Shown here one piece after another: positions 34,466 to 41,772 of a stretch of DNA of 64,000 nt; position 1 is the stretch's first letter, and each line of letters opens with the position of its first letter. The stretch is from Bacteroidales bacterium UBA6431 (lineage in GTDB: Bacteria > Bacteroidota > Bacteroidia > Bacteroidales > UBA932). The translations under genes were made by a program, and so were the position numbers. The stretch is taken from positions 3,284 through 67,283 of the forward strand of contig DJOT01000020.1 in assembly GCA_002439095.1 (NCBI GenBank). The letters run 5' to 3'. Below the pieces are notes generated by a model that had not been told where the DNA came from, ran no database searches, and saw only the letters and a list, made by a program, of their open reading frames with translations.

Positions 34466-36835
34466 TCAGAGCATTTTGACTCCTTCGTAGTAGTCCTGGA
34501 AGATGAGCGGCCCGGTGATTGTCCGTTTTGATGTGTAGACAAATTTGCGGACCGGGCGGAACCATTCGGCATCCACGTACATTGTCTGTCCGCTATACGG
34601 CTCGATTATCGGAAGGAACTTCGAATCTCCGCCGGCACGCGGGCCGGTGACCCAGACCCTCTCTCCCGGGGCAAAGATACGCCATGTACTCAAGGCCCCG
34701 TCAGGGACATAGCAGGCATTCCCGAAGTAGGATCTCCCGTTCCCTTCTCCCCAGGACCTGGCCTGATACCAGCCGAGTTGCTGGGCATGCGTGCACTTCT
34801 CCGCGAGGTCTATGGCTTCTTCGATGGTACATGTCTTCTCCGGGAAGATTTTGCCGTCCGCCGTTCCCTCCATAAGCCCGAGCGCCTCCATGAATGCCAT
34901 GGCCTCGGTCGCCCAAGGAGCGATGCCGGCACTGTCAGAGTATTTGTCGAGACGGGAGTCGTATTCAGTATATGAGTAGACTTTTGATTCTTCTATATAT
35001 CTGAGGGCCCGATAGAGCACAGATGCCATTTCCTGACGTGTGGCAGGGGATTCATCCGGACGGCTTTCCCCTCCGAATACAGAGTCCAGCCCGATTATGG
35101 ATGATTTTGAGACATCGGACTTGCCTCGCGATTTCCGTCCCGGCTTGACTTCTCCTCCAATAAGTTCCTCAACCAGACGGACTGACAGCGAACGGAGCTG
35201 GCCATGATTGAGCGGAAGAGTATAGTCTGTCCCCAAGATACTGTCATCAAGCAGGTTGTCATTGAGCGCGTAGTTGACGCTGCTCTGATACTTCGGACTC
35301 ATCTTGGCTTCGGACTTCTTCTTCAGTATGAACGTGCCTGGCTGGGCAGTCGTGGTCAGAAGCGCGTCTTCCTCGAACGCCACGGCCTGATCTGCCATGG
35401 CCTTGCGGAACTGATCATAAGTCGCCTCGTTGCCGCTGGCTTTCCACTCACCTTTGGTCACATGCTTCTCACCGTAGCCGTGCGACTGGCCGCACCAGAT
35501 GCAACTGTTCCACCACACATGCTGACCTGCAGCATTGACTCCTATATAAGCCGCATCATCGGCAAGAGGCATGTCATATTGGTGCACCATGACTTCCCAT
35601 TTCGGCCTTGAAGGGCTGAAGATATGTTTCGGGTCATGTTCGTTCTCTCCGCAGATCCGGCAGGAATAATAATATTCCGGCCAGTTGCTGCATGTCTCAT
35701 AGCGGTAGATCTTGTCAGCGGCGGCCACCTTGTCGGTGAACTTGTGGTCTGTACAGAATGGTTTTGCTTCCGCCGCCCCGGCTCTCTGCGCGAAGAACAC
35801 GTCCCCGGTGTAGGTCTTGATGGTGAACAGCACGTGATGGTTCCAGGTGGAACGGCTGAATATCGCCATCACATCCTCTTTGGCGCTCTCAGGGATAAAA
35901 AGGGTTGCGCGCCGTGCATGGAAGAGGACACTCGTGTACGGGTAGTAGATGTTGTCATCATAATCGTCAAAACCACTCATCGATTCGAAGATGGTACGGA
36001 TGAATTTCACCACGTCCACCTTGTCGCTCAGCCACACTTCACGGATGTTGTATGTTCCTTGTATTGTGTTGTTGACATCTGCTGCAGTATGGCTACAGAT
36101 GAATTCATTGTCGGTATCCACCACTATTCTGGTGACAAGCATGCACTTCTGTCCCATGTACTCCTTGTGGTCGATGCCACGGCCGTTGGCGGAGAAGTAC
36201 GGATGGTAATCATCGTTGATGGTGATGACATCAAGCGGGCTTATATCCGGGCAGGCGGCGTCTGCCTCGGCTATTGAATAAGCCTTCTGTGATGCGCGGG
36301 ACGAGTTCTTGTTGAGTTCGTAGTCGGTAGGTTTGCTCTGCGCAAGATCCCGCTCCGAGCCGGAGCCTCCGGTACCGACAGGCAATGAAAATTCAACGCT
36401 GATGACGTATGGTGCGCTGCGCTCGACTTTGGCCTTGATTCCGTTGACCGTGGCGCTGATGCGGGTGCCGTCGATGTAGTACTCGTTGTTCTTGAATATG
36501 TAGTCGGTATCATACTTGCCTGACGGGTCCACGAGAAACTTGAGCTGGACTTTGTATGTGAACCCGTCCTTGAAGAACATGTCGCCGTCATCGTCTTCGC
36601 GGAAATCCCCGATCCAGTCGAGCTCCTGCACCGTTATCCCGCCTGTGGTGGCAAGGTCTCCGTATTCTGTCCTGGCCGAGGTGAACTGGTATTCCCTCGC
36701 GTCAAAAAGTGACGTTCCGGGGGAGGGGACGGGTAACGTCAGATCCACGGACTTTATCTTAGGCTTGCTCTGGGCAAGGCTAAGCAGCGGCAGAAGCGCC
36801 GCAAACATGAACGTCAGCAATCTTCTTGTTCTCAT
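34466..36835 (-). CDS. Secreted protein with SLH-like domain and Cys-pair motifs
   Basis: The start at 36835 gives 789 residues with a signal peptide (MRTRRLLTFMFAALLPLLSLA); the longer frame upstream runs inside the previous gene. The middle has paired cysteines in CRICGENEHDPKH and CIWCGQSHGYGEKH, which may bind zinc. Toward the C-terminus lies an S-layer-homology-like stretch (ATRQEMASVLYRALRYIEES, YSDSAGIAPWATEAMAFMEA). The final 100 residues contain WYQARSWGEGNGRSYFG. SLH domains usually tether proteins to cell-wall polymers and are uncommon in Bacteroidota, so its anchoring role here is uncertain. It lies 4 bp after the BspA-like gene. Confidence 0.75.
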   Translation of the reverse strand: MRTRRLLTFMFAALLPLLSLAQSKPKIKSVDLTLPVPSPGTSLFDAREYQFTSARTEYGDLATTGGITVQELDWIGDFREDDDGDMFFKDGFTYKVQLKFLVDPSGKYDTDYIFKNNEYYIDGTRISATVNGIKAKVERSAPYVISVEFSLPVGTGGSGSERDLAQSKPTDYELNKNSSRASQKAYSIAEADAACPDISPLDVITINDDYHPYFSANGRGIDHKEYMGQKCMLVTRIVVDTDNEFICSHTAADVNNTIQGTYNIREVWLSDKVDVVKFIRTIFESMSGFDDYDDNIYYPYTSVLFHARRATLFIPESAKEDVMAIFSRSTWNHHVLFTIKTYTGDVFFAQRAGAAEAKPFCTDHKFTDKVAAADKIYRYETCSNWPEYYYSCRICGENEHDPKHIFSPSRPKWEVMVHQYDMPLADDAAYIGVNAAGQHVWWNSCIWCGQSHGYGEKHVTKGEWKASGNEATYDQFRKAMADQAVAFEEDALLTTTAQPGTFILKKKSEAKMSPKYQSSVNYALNDNLLDDSILGTDYTLPLNHGQLRSLSVRLVEELIGGEVKPGRKSRGKSDVSKSSIIGLDSVFGGESRPDESPATRQEMASVLYRALRYIEESKVYSYTEYDSRLDKYSDSAGIAPWATEAMAFMEALGLMEGTADGKIFPEKTCTIEEAIDLAEKCTHAQQLGWYQARSWGEGNGRSYFGNACYVPDGALSTWRIFAPGERVWVTGPRAGGDSKFLPIIEPYSGQTMYVDAEWFRPVRKFVYTSKRTITGPLIFQDYYEGVKML

Positions 36836-36839
36836 GGCA

Positions 36840-38552
36840 TTAGTCGGTATCCACGAATATGAATCCTGCTGGGAAAACATACTCATTGTTGACATATTTG
36901 ACTTCAAGAAGCGGGCATTCCATGAATTCATCATAGGTCTCCATGAGGAAGTCCTCCTTGAGGCTTGAACTGAGCTTGACGGTCTTGAGCGCCTTGCATC
37001 CGGAGAAGCAGAAGCCCTCAAACTCCTTGACATGTGAGAGGTCCAGTTCGGTGATGCCGCTGTCCCCGAATGCGTGCATGCCGACCTTTGTGACGGTCGG
37101 AGGGACATCCAGTTTTGTGAGTTTCTTGCAGCCTTGGAACATGGAAGAGTAGATCTCTTTGAGATTCTCCGGGAGTATCACTTCGGTGAGGTTGGTGCAG
37201 CCTTCGAACATGTCGTAGCTCATCAGGCCGACCCGGCGAGGGAACTTGACGCTCTTAAGGCTTGTGCACTTCTGGAAGCATCCGTGCAGCTCTTCCATCG
37301 AATCGCCCTCGAAGACGACTTTCGATAGGTTCTTGCACCCGTAGAATGCCGAGCCCTGAATCTTCTCGACCGATGCCGGAATGACGATTTCAGTGATCGG
37401 GGTCTCACGGAAGGCGGCGTTTGAGATTTCAGTCAATGTGGACGGAAGTTTTACGGATTTGATGTTTGCGCCCCAGAAAAGATCGGCACGCATGTCTCTC
37501 ACCGGATATTTCTTGCCGTTGTAGTTGACGTAGTCAGGGATCACTATGTCCTTGCCGGCTACGGCCGTCTTGACGGCTTCCGAAATGAACGCCCGGCCGG
37601 CCTTTCCGCTGTTGGTGTTGTGAAGCACATAAATCACCCCTCCGATATCCACTGTCGCCCCGGAGGCATTTTCGTCCACGACCTTGCCGCTCTGGCCATC
37701 TTCGGAGGTACCGATGCTTTTCTTCTCGGGCTGAGGGTCCCAGACGGTCATCTTGACATTTGTGGCATTCTCGTATCCTCCATGTGCATTGAAGTATTCT
37801 TTTGTCTTTTCGTTCACGAAGTTGTCTTTCAAGGTGAAGAGGGGAGTCAGCGAGGTGCGGACCACAGTCTTGTATTCCCTGGAATCCAGAATGTCGGCAA
37901 GCTTGCGGTGGATGCCGTTTATGACCCACTGGTAAGTGTCATCCATCTTGTATTCGTCTTTGGCTTCGTTGTATTGCTCCACCATCCCGTTGAGGGCTTC
38001 GGCACGGGCGTAAACCTCGCCTTTGACGTTGTCATATCTGGCCATGGCCGGGGTGAGATTTTTGATATACCCGTCCTCGACGCATTGGTCGAGTTGTATG
38101 TACTCATCCACAAGGCTCTGGTTGTCAAGCTCATAAATATAAGGCTGTTTTTCTGTCCAATCGACCTGCTTCTCCGCCTGCTTCGGGGGCAGCTGAGGCT
38201 TTGCTTTCTTCATTCCATATGAGGCCTCGATCGGGTAGCCGAGCGGGGCGAAAAGGGCTGTATGGCTCTCCGGAAGCCTTACGGTCGGAGCTTCGTCCTC
38301 GGCATTGCCGACGCCGGGGCCGAGCATGGCCTCGTACTGCTTTTCAAGCTCTGCGTCCCTGCTGGATTTGGCGCCGGCTTTTTTCGTCTGCTGCCCTTTC
38401 TTTACAGGGACTTTCTTTGATACTTCCTGCTCTACCTGCTTGCCGACTTTCTCGGCAGCTTTTTTGAGGCTCTCCCTCAGCGACTGCGCCGATACGGCAG
38501 GGCTTGCCGAGAGGACAGCGAGGCAGAGGAGGAGAATTGCACGTGTGTTCAT
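36840..38552 (-). CDS. BspA-type leucine-rich-repeat secreted protein
   Basis: A 570-residue protein with a signal peptide (MNTRAILLLCLAVLSASPAVSA), a basic lysine-rich linker, and a helical middle. From about residue 350 it has seven or so LRR_5/BspA-type repeats, such as PSTLTEISNAAFRETPITEI, PASVEKIQGSAFYGCKNLSKV and PENLKEIYSSMFQGCKKL. Such proteins are surface-exposed or periplasmic and often bind other proteins or host molecules. It is in the middle of a three-gene operon: nicotinamidase (3-bp gap), this gene, and the SLH protein (4-bp gap). Confidence 0.85.
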   Translation of the reverse strand: MNTRAILLLCLAVLSASPAVSAQSLRESLKKAAEKVGKQVEQEVSKKVPVKKGQQTKKAGAKSSRDAELEKQYEAMLGPGVGNAEDEAPTVRLPESHTALFAPLGYPIEASYGMKKAKPQLPPKQAEKQVDWTEKQPYIYELDNQSLVDEYIQLDQCVEDGYIKNLTPAMARYDNVKGEVYARAEALNGMVEQYNEAKDEYKMDDTYQWVINGIHRKLADILDSREYKTVVRTSLTPLFTLKDNFVNEKTKEYFNAHGGYENATNVKMTVWDPQPEKKSIGTSEDGQSGKVVDENASGATVDIGGVIYVLHNTNSGKAGRAFISEAVKTAVAGKDIVIPDYVNYNGKKYPVRDMRADLFWGANIKSVKLPSTLTEISNAAFRETPITEIVIPASVEKIQGSAFYGCKNLSKVVFEGDSMEELHGCFQKCTSLKSVKFPRRVGLMSYDMFEGCTNLTEVILPENLKEIYSSMFQGCKKLTKLDVPPTVTKVGMHAFGDSGITELDLSHVKEFEGFCFSGCKALKTVKLSSSLKEDFLMETYDEFMECPLLEVKYVNNEYVFPAGFIFVDTD

Positions 38553-38555
38553 GAG

Positions 38556-39119
38556 TTATTTTTTTGTTATTCGGTTTTCTGTTATGAACTCCTCAAGGGC
38601 TGCGCCGCCGTCTATGCTGCGCACGCAGTCCATGATGATGCCGACTTTCTGCGCCGGGACGATCCTCAGGATGTTGGCCGTGCTTGCCTTGACACAGAAG
38701 TCTCCGGCGATGCCGCAGACGTCCACGTTCGCGCAGGATGTCAGCCAGCGGTATTCGGTGCTGTCCGGGGAGAGATTCTCAAATGCCCCGTATTGCTCAC
38801 GCTTTCTGTCCTGGCCTTTCAAATGCAGGCATACGTCTTCTTCGCCTCTTTCCATGATGAGGGAAAACAGGTCCGGAAGCCCCGCGCCCTGGGTATAAGC
38901 TACGCAGTGGGACGGCCAAAGCCCGCCGTGCTCCGTGAAAGAGCAGTGGTCCGCAGGGTGCCAGTCGAGTGTGAATATGACAGCGTCGTACTTTCTGGAG
39001 ATGCCGGCAATCTTGGAAGGGAGAGTCTCGCTTCCATTCACGTAAAGCGAGCCGGACGGGTCGAAGAAGTCTCTCTGGACATCGATTACGGCAAGAATCT
39101 TGGATTTATGGTAATTCAT
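38556..39119 (-). CDS. pncA: Nicotinamidase / isochorismatase-family hydrolase
   Basis: A 187-residue cysteine hydrolase that converts nicotinamide to nicotinate in NAD recycling. Catalytic aspartate is in LAVIDVQRDFF (about residue 13). Metal-binding residues are in FTLDWHPADHCSF and LWPSHC, and the nucleophile cysteine is in GIAGDFCVKAS. The metal site favours nicotinamidase over other family members. It is the first gene of an operon with two secreted repeat proteins, an unrelated-looking pairing. A perfect promoter precedes it. Confidence 0.85.
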   Translation of the reverse strand: MNYHKSKILAVIDVQRDFFDPSGSLYVNGSETLPSKIAGISRKYDAVIFTLDWHPADHCSFTEHGGLWPSHCVAYTQGAGLPDLFSLIMERGEEDVCLHLKGQDRKREQYGAFENLSPDSTEYRWLTSCANVDVCGIAGDFCVKASTANILRIVPAQKVGIIMDCVRSIDGGAALEEFITENRITKK

Positions 39120-39123
39120 GCCT

Positions 39124-39155
39124 CAAACTTAATGATTTCGGGCGATTTTTGCAAA
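39124..39155 (-). promoter_or_regulatory. Promoter of the nicotinamidase-BspA-SLH operon
   Basis: Minus strand: TTTG (39152-39155), 20 bp, then TAAGTTTG (39124-39131), an exact fit to the Bacteroidetes consensus. It lies only 4 bp from the ATG at 39119, so the message is nearly leaderless or a slightly later start is used. Confidence 0.55.
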
Positions 39156-39193
39156 CATGCAATGCGGCCCGGACAGGAAATTCAAAAAAGTGC

Positions 39194-39201
39194 TACATTT
39201 G
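39194..39201 (+). promoter_or_regulatory. -7 element of the rubredoxin promoter
   Basis: TACATTTG matches TAnnTTTG, 26 bp before the rubredoxin ATG. No clear -33 element is seen. Confidence 0.45.
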
Positions 39202-39227
39202 CGGACACGTTAAAATTGTAGATAAAA

Positions 39228-39389
39228 ATGAAAAAGTATGTATGCAATGTCTGCGGCTGGGAGTATGACCCGGCCGTCGGAGACCCTGACAACGGAATAG
39301 CTCCCGGGACCGCTTTTGAAGACCTCCCTGATGATTTCACCTGTCCGGTCTGCGGAGTAGGCAAGGACGAGTTCAGCCCGGTGGACTGA
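39228..39389 (+). CDS. rd: Rubredoxin
   Basis: A 53-residue iron-sulfur electron carrier. The two iron-binding CxxCG knuckles are visible, C6/C9 in YVCNVCGWEYD and C39/C42 in FTCPVCGVGKDEF, with the typical DPDNGIAPGTAFEDLPDDF segment between them. The length is standard. It transfers electrons in oxygen- or peroxide-reducing reactions of anaerobes. Its partner reductase is not in this window. The gene is preceded by its own TAnnTTTG box and lies 36 bp before the acetyltransferase-like gene. Confidence 0.95.
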   Translation: MKKYVCNVCGWEYDPAVGDPDNGIAPGTAFEDLPDDFTCPVCGVGKDEFSPVD

Positions 39390-39425
39390 TCCGTTTTCGT
39401 GGGGAAAGGCTTGAATGCGAGCATT

Positions 39426-40046
39426 ATGGAAATAATAAACTTCGAGGACTGGGAAAGGAAGGAAATATTCAGGCTGTTTGAAGGCTCAAGGCTGCCTTTC
39501 TATTTCGTGGCATTCGACATTGATGTGACCGGGGTGTACAAGTATGCGCATTCCGGCCACAAGTCATTTTATCACACGATGATATGGCTTGTGACGAAAG
39601 CTGCGTGCAGTGTGCGGAATTTCCGCTACAGAGTCAAGGGGGACCAGGTTGTACTGCTGGATGAACTTGTTCCGAGTTTCACCGCGATGAAACCGGGCGA
39701 GGATTTGTTCAAGATCGTGAACTGTCCGCTGGGCCCTGACCTCGAGACGTTCCTTGAGAATGCGGCACGGAAATGCCGTGAGCAGACGACGTTGCTTTCG
39801 GAGGAAGACTCGGAGAATCTTCTTTTTCTGAGCTGCATCCCATGGATGAGCACCACCGCGATCAGCAACGAGCACGACACCAATCCCGATGACTATTTCA
39901 CCAGAATCTCCTGGGGGAAATATTCCGAGAAAGAAGGACGGAAAGCCCTGAACATCACAGTGGATGTCAACCACAGGATCATAGACGGCATCCACATCGC
40001 CAGATTCCGCGAAGAACTCGAACGCCTGATAAGCACTCTAGTGTAG
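39426..40046 (+). CDS. Chloramphenicol-acetyltransferase-family protein
   Basis: A 206-residue CAT-fold acyltransferase. Features are YFVAFDIDVTGVYKYA near the start, SFYHTMIWLVTKAA, and near the C-terminus NITVDVNHRIIDGIHIARF. The last corresponds to the HHxxxDG catalytic motif with the catalytic histidine retained but the preceding histidine replaced by asparagine. Many Bacteroidota have such CAT homologues that are not resistance genes. The acyl acceptor is unknown, and resistance should not be inferred. The start at 39426 gives MEIINFEDWERKE, the family-like N-terminus. Confidence 0.8.
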   Translation: MEIINFEDWERKEIFRLFEGSRLPFYFVAFDIDVTGVYKYAHSGHKSFYHTMIWLVTKAACSVRNFRYRVKGDQVVLLDELVPSFTAMKPGEDLFKIVNCPLGPDLETFLENAARKCREQTTLLSEEDSENLLFLSCIPWMSTTAISNEHDTNPDDYFTRISWGKYSEKEGRKALNITVDVNHRIIDGIHIARFREELERLISTLV

Positions 40047-40080
40047 CGCAAGATAAAACCCTCTGATGTATGGATGATCT

Positions 40081-40698
40081 TCATTTTGTCCGGTAGTCTG
40101 TGCCATCATTCAGATAGTCAGTGTAGAGGATTCCGTCAAGATGGTCACATTCGTGCTGAAAAATCACTGACGTGAATCCTTTGACGTTTTCGGTCGTATC
40201 ATGCAATGTCTTGAGTGAAGTGTAGCGGATGTCGATGTCTTGATATCGTTCGACATTCCCGCGTTTCCCGGGAATACTGAGGCATCCTTCCTGCCCGGCT
40301 TTCTTTTCGCCCCTGCGGGAAGTTATCCGGATATTCGGATAGACTTCAAACGGCTCGCCGTCTCTGTCAAACCTCTGTACCGCCACAATCCGCCGCAATA
40401 TACCTACTTGAGGCCCGGCGATGCCGACTCCGTCCTCTTGTGGAGAAGTGACCGTGGCCACCATCTTATCTGCCAATATCTTGCATTCATCGCTTCGGAG
40501 CTCCTCCATATTGATTTCAGAGCACTCGGCACGTAATGTCAAAGAGTCTGTCCTGTCGCAGACAGTGAGCACCCGCATCGTTTCACCCTCAGCGGAGATG
40601 AGGTCTCTTTCAGCCTTCGTCCAGCCGCCGACATCCCGGCAGGACACAACCGCCGCCGCTACAGCGATGAGTGTATAAATATTTTTCCACGTCCTCAT
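40081..40698 (-). CDS. Peptide deformylase-family protein with lipoprotein signal
   Basis: A 205-residue protein with all three deformylase motifs: GVGIAGPQVG, EGCLS and the metal-binding HECDHLDG. The start at 40698 puts a lipoprotein-type signal at the N-terminus (MRTWKNIYTLIAVAAAVVSC, lipobox AVVSC). Classical deformylase is cytosolic and removes formyl groups from new proteins. This copy is predicted to be anchored in the envelope, so it is probably not the housekeeping enzyme. A TATCTTTG box is 23 bp upstream. Confidence 0.85.
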   Translation of the reverse strand: MRTWKNIYTLIAVAAAVVSCRDVGGWTKAERDLISAEGETMRVLTVCDRTDSLTLRAECSEINMEELRSDECKILADKMVATVTSPQEDGVGIAGPQVGILRRIVAVQRFDRDGEPFEVYPNIRITSRRGEKKAGQEGCLSIPGKRGNVERYQDIDIRYTSLKTLHDTTENVKGFTSVIFQHECDHLDGILYTDYLNDGTDYRTK

Positions 40699-40720
40699 GT
40701 TAGTACTTTTTATAACGCTG

Positions 40721-40728
40721 CAAAGATA
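40721..40728 (-). promoter_or_regulatory. -7 element of the deformylase promoter
   Basis: TATCTTTG on the minus strand, an exact TAnnTTTG match, 23 bp before the start at 40698. The -33 region is weak. Confidence 0.4.
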
Positions 40729-40856
40729 TTTATTATTGACATACGGTACACCAGAACCGCCTTTTCTGCACCAAACGAACAATTGAAAGCCTTCCGTACA
40801 CCAGAGGCCCTGGTTTTGTACGAGAATCCAGGCCGGTCAATGACCACAGTCAATTG

Positions 40857-40880
40857 GGTACGCAGTGCGTACCTTTTTTT
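40857..40880 (+). terminator. Intrinsic terminator facing the plus strand
   Basis: GGTACGC (40857-40863), AGT loop, GCGTACC (40867-40873), then seven T (40874-40880). Orientation serves plus-strand transcription, but both flanking genes are on the minus strand. It may end a small plus-strand RNA that would include two copies of GTACACCAG (about 40745 and 40796). Confidence 0.6.
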
Positions 40881-40889
40881 AGCTCCACT

Positions 40890-41762
40890 CTACTGCTCCT
40901 CGTAATAATACGAATAATCAATCCCTTTCATAAACATCTCCCTATCATTCACCTTATCTGTCAGCGCATTTTTCAGCAGCCGTTTGATTTCAGTACTATC
41001 CGCCACACTCCTTTCCATTGCGGCAAGATAAGCATATTTATCAATACGACTCCAATCCACACACATCCCAAGCCTCTTCTTCAAAATCAAATCCAACCAA
41101 ATCCTCGTGGTACGTCCATTTCCCTCGCGGAACGGATGTGCAACATTCATCTCCACATACTTGTCAGCAATCTCATCGAATGATCCTTCCGGCATCTGCT
41201 CAATGTTCTGCAACGTCTGAGAAAGAAACGCCACCGGAGCAAAGGTAAATCCGCCTTTGGAAATATTCACCGAACGGATTTGCCCGGCAAAGTCATACAA
41301 TCCACCGAACAGATATGCGTGAATCTGCTGAAGTCCTTTCACGGTTCCGACCTCAATGCTGCCAAGCAAGGAACTCTCGAACAGAGTGTATGCCTTCGCC
41401 TTGCTCTTCCCGTCAATGGTATCTTCACCATAAGTAAACCACTCGATGAACCGAGATGCCTTGTTATTCGGCATGTTCTTCGCCAATTCTATAACTCCGG
41501 AAGCATCCAGAACATCCGTTAATCTCATTTTCCCATCAGGTGCTCGCATCTTCAACTGGTTAGTGTCACTAACCACTTCAAGGCCATCTTTCTTCAGTTT
41601 CCCCTTCAGATACTTCCAGTAGTTCCTGTTTTTCGTATAGTCGTCCTGCGCGTTAAGCACTCCGACAATATCAAGCACGCTGTACCACCATTTGGAATTC
41701 TCCTCATCCCAAATGGCCCTGACCTCACGGTCGTCAAAGAAACGGATTGATATTTTGCTCAT
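40890..41762 (-). CDS. BRO-N / Fic domain protein
   Basis: A 290-residue two-domain protein. The N-terminal 110 residues resemble the BRO-N phage antirepressor domain (WWYSVLDIVGVLNAQDDYTKNRNYWKYL, then DGKMRLTDVLDASGVIEL). The C-terminal part is a Fic domain with the canonical active site HPFREGNGRTTR, which in active enzymes transfers AMP from ATP to target proteins. The target is unknown. The gene is 10 bp from the McrC-like gene (an alternative start at 41768 narrows this to 4 bp), so it is the last member of the LlaJI-like operon. No toxin-antitoxin partner is adjacent. Confidence 0.88.
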   Translation of the reverse strand: MSKISIRFFDDREVRAIWDEENSKWWYSVLDIVGVLNAQDDYTKNRNYWKYLKGKLKKDGLEVVSDTNQLKMRAPDGKMRLTDVLDASGVIELAKNMPNNKASRFIEWFTYGEDTIDGKSKAKAYTLFESSLLGSIEVGTVKGLQQIHAYLFGGLYDFAGQIRSVNISKGGFTFAPVAFLSQTLQNIEQMPEGSFDEIADKYVEMNVAHPFREGNGRTTRIWLDLILKKRLGMCVDWSRIDKYAYLAAMERSVADSTEIKRLLKNALTDKVNDREMFMKGIDYSYYYEEQ

Positions 41763-41772
41763 AAACATTCGG

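Noticed and set aside
39426..40046. Chloramphenicol resistance gene
   Set aside because: The protein is a CAT-family homologue with a changed HH pair and no mobile context; family membership does not establish resistance.
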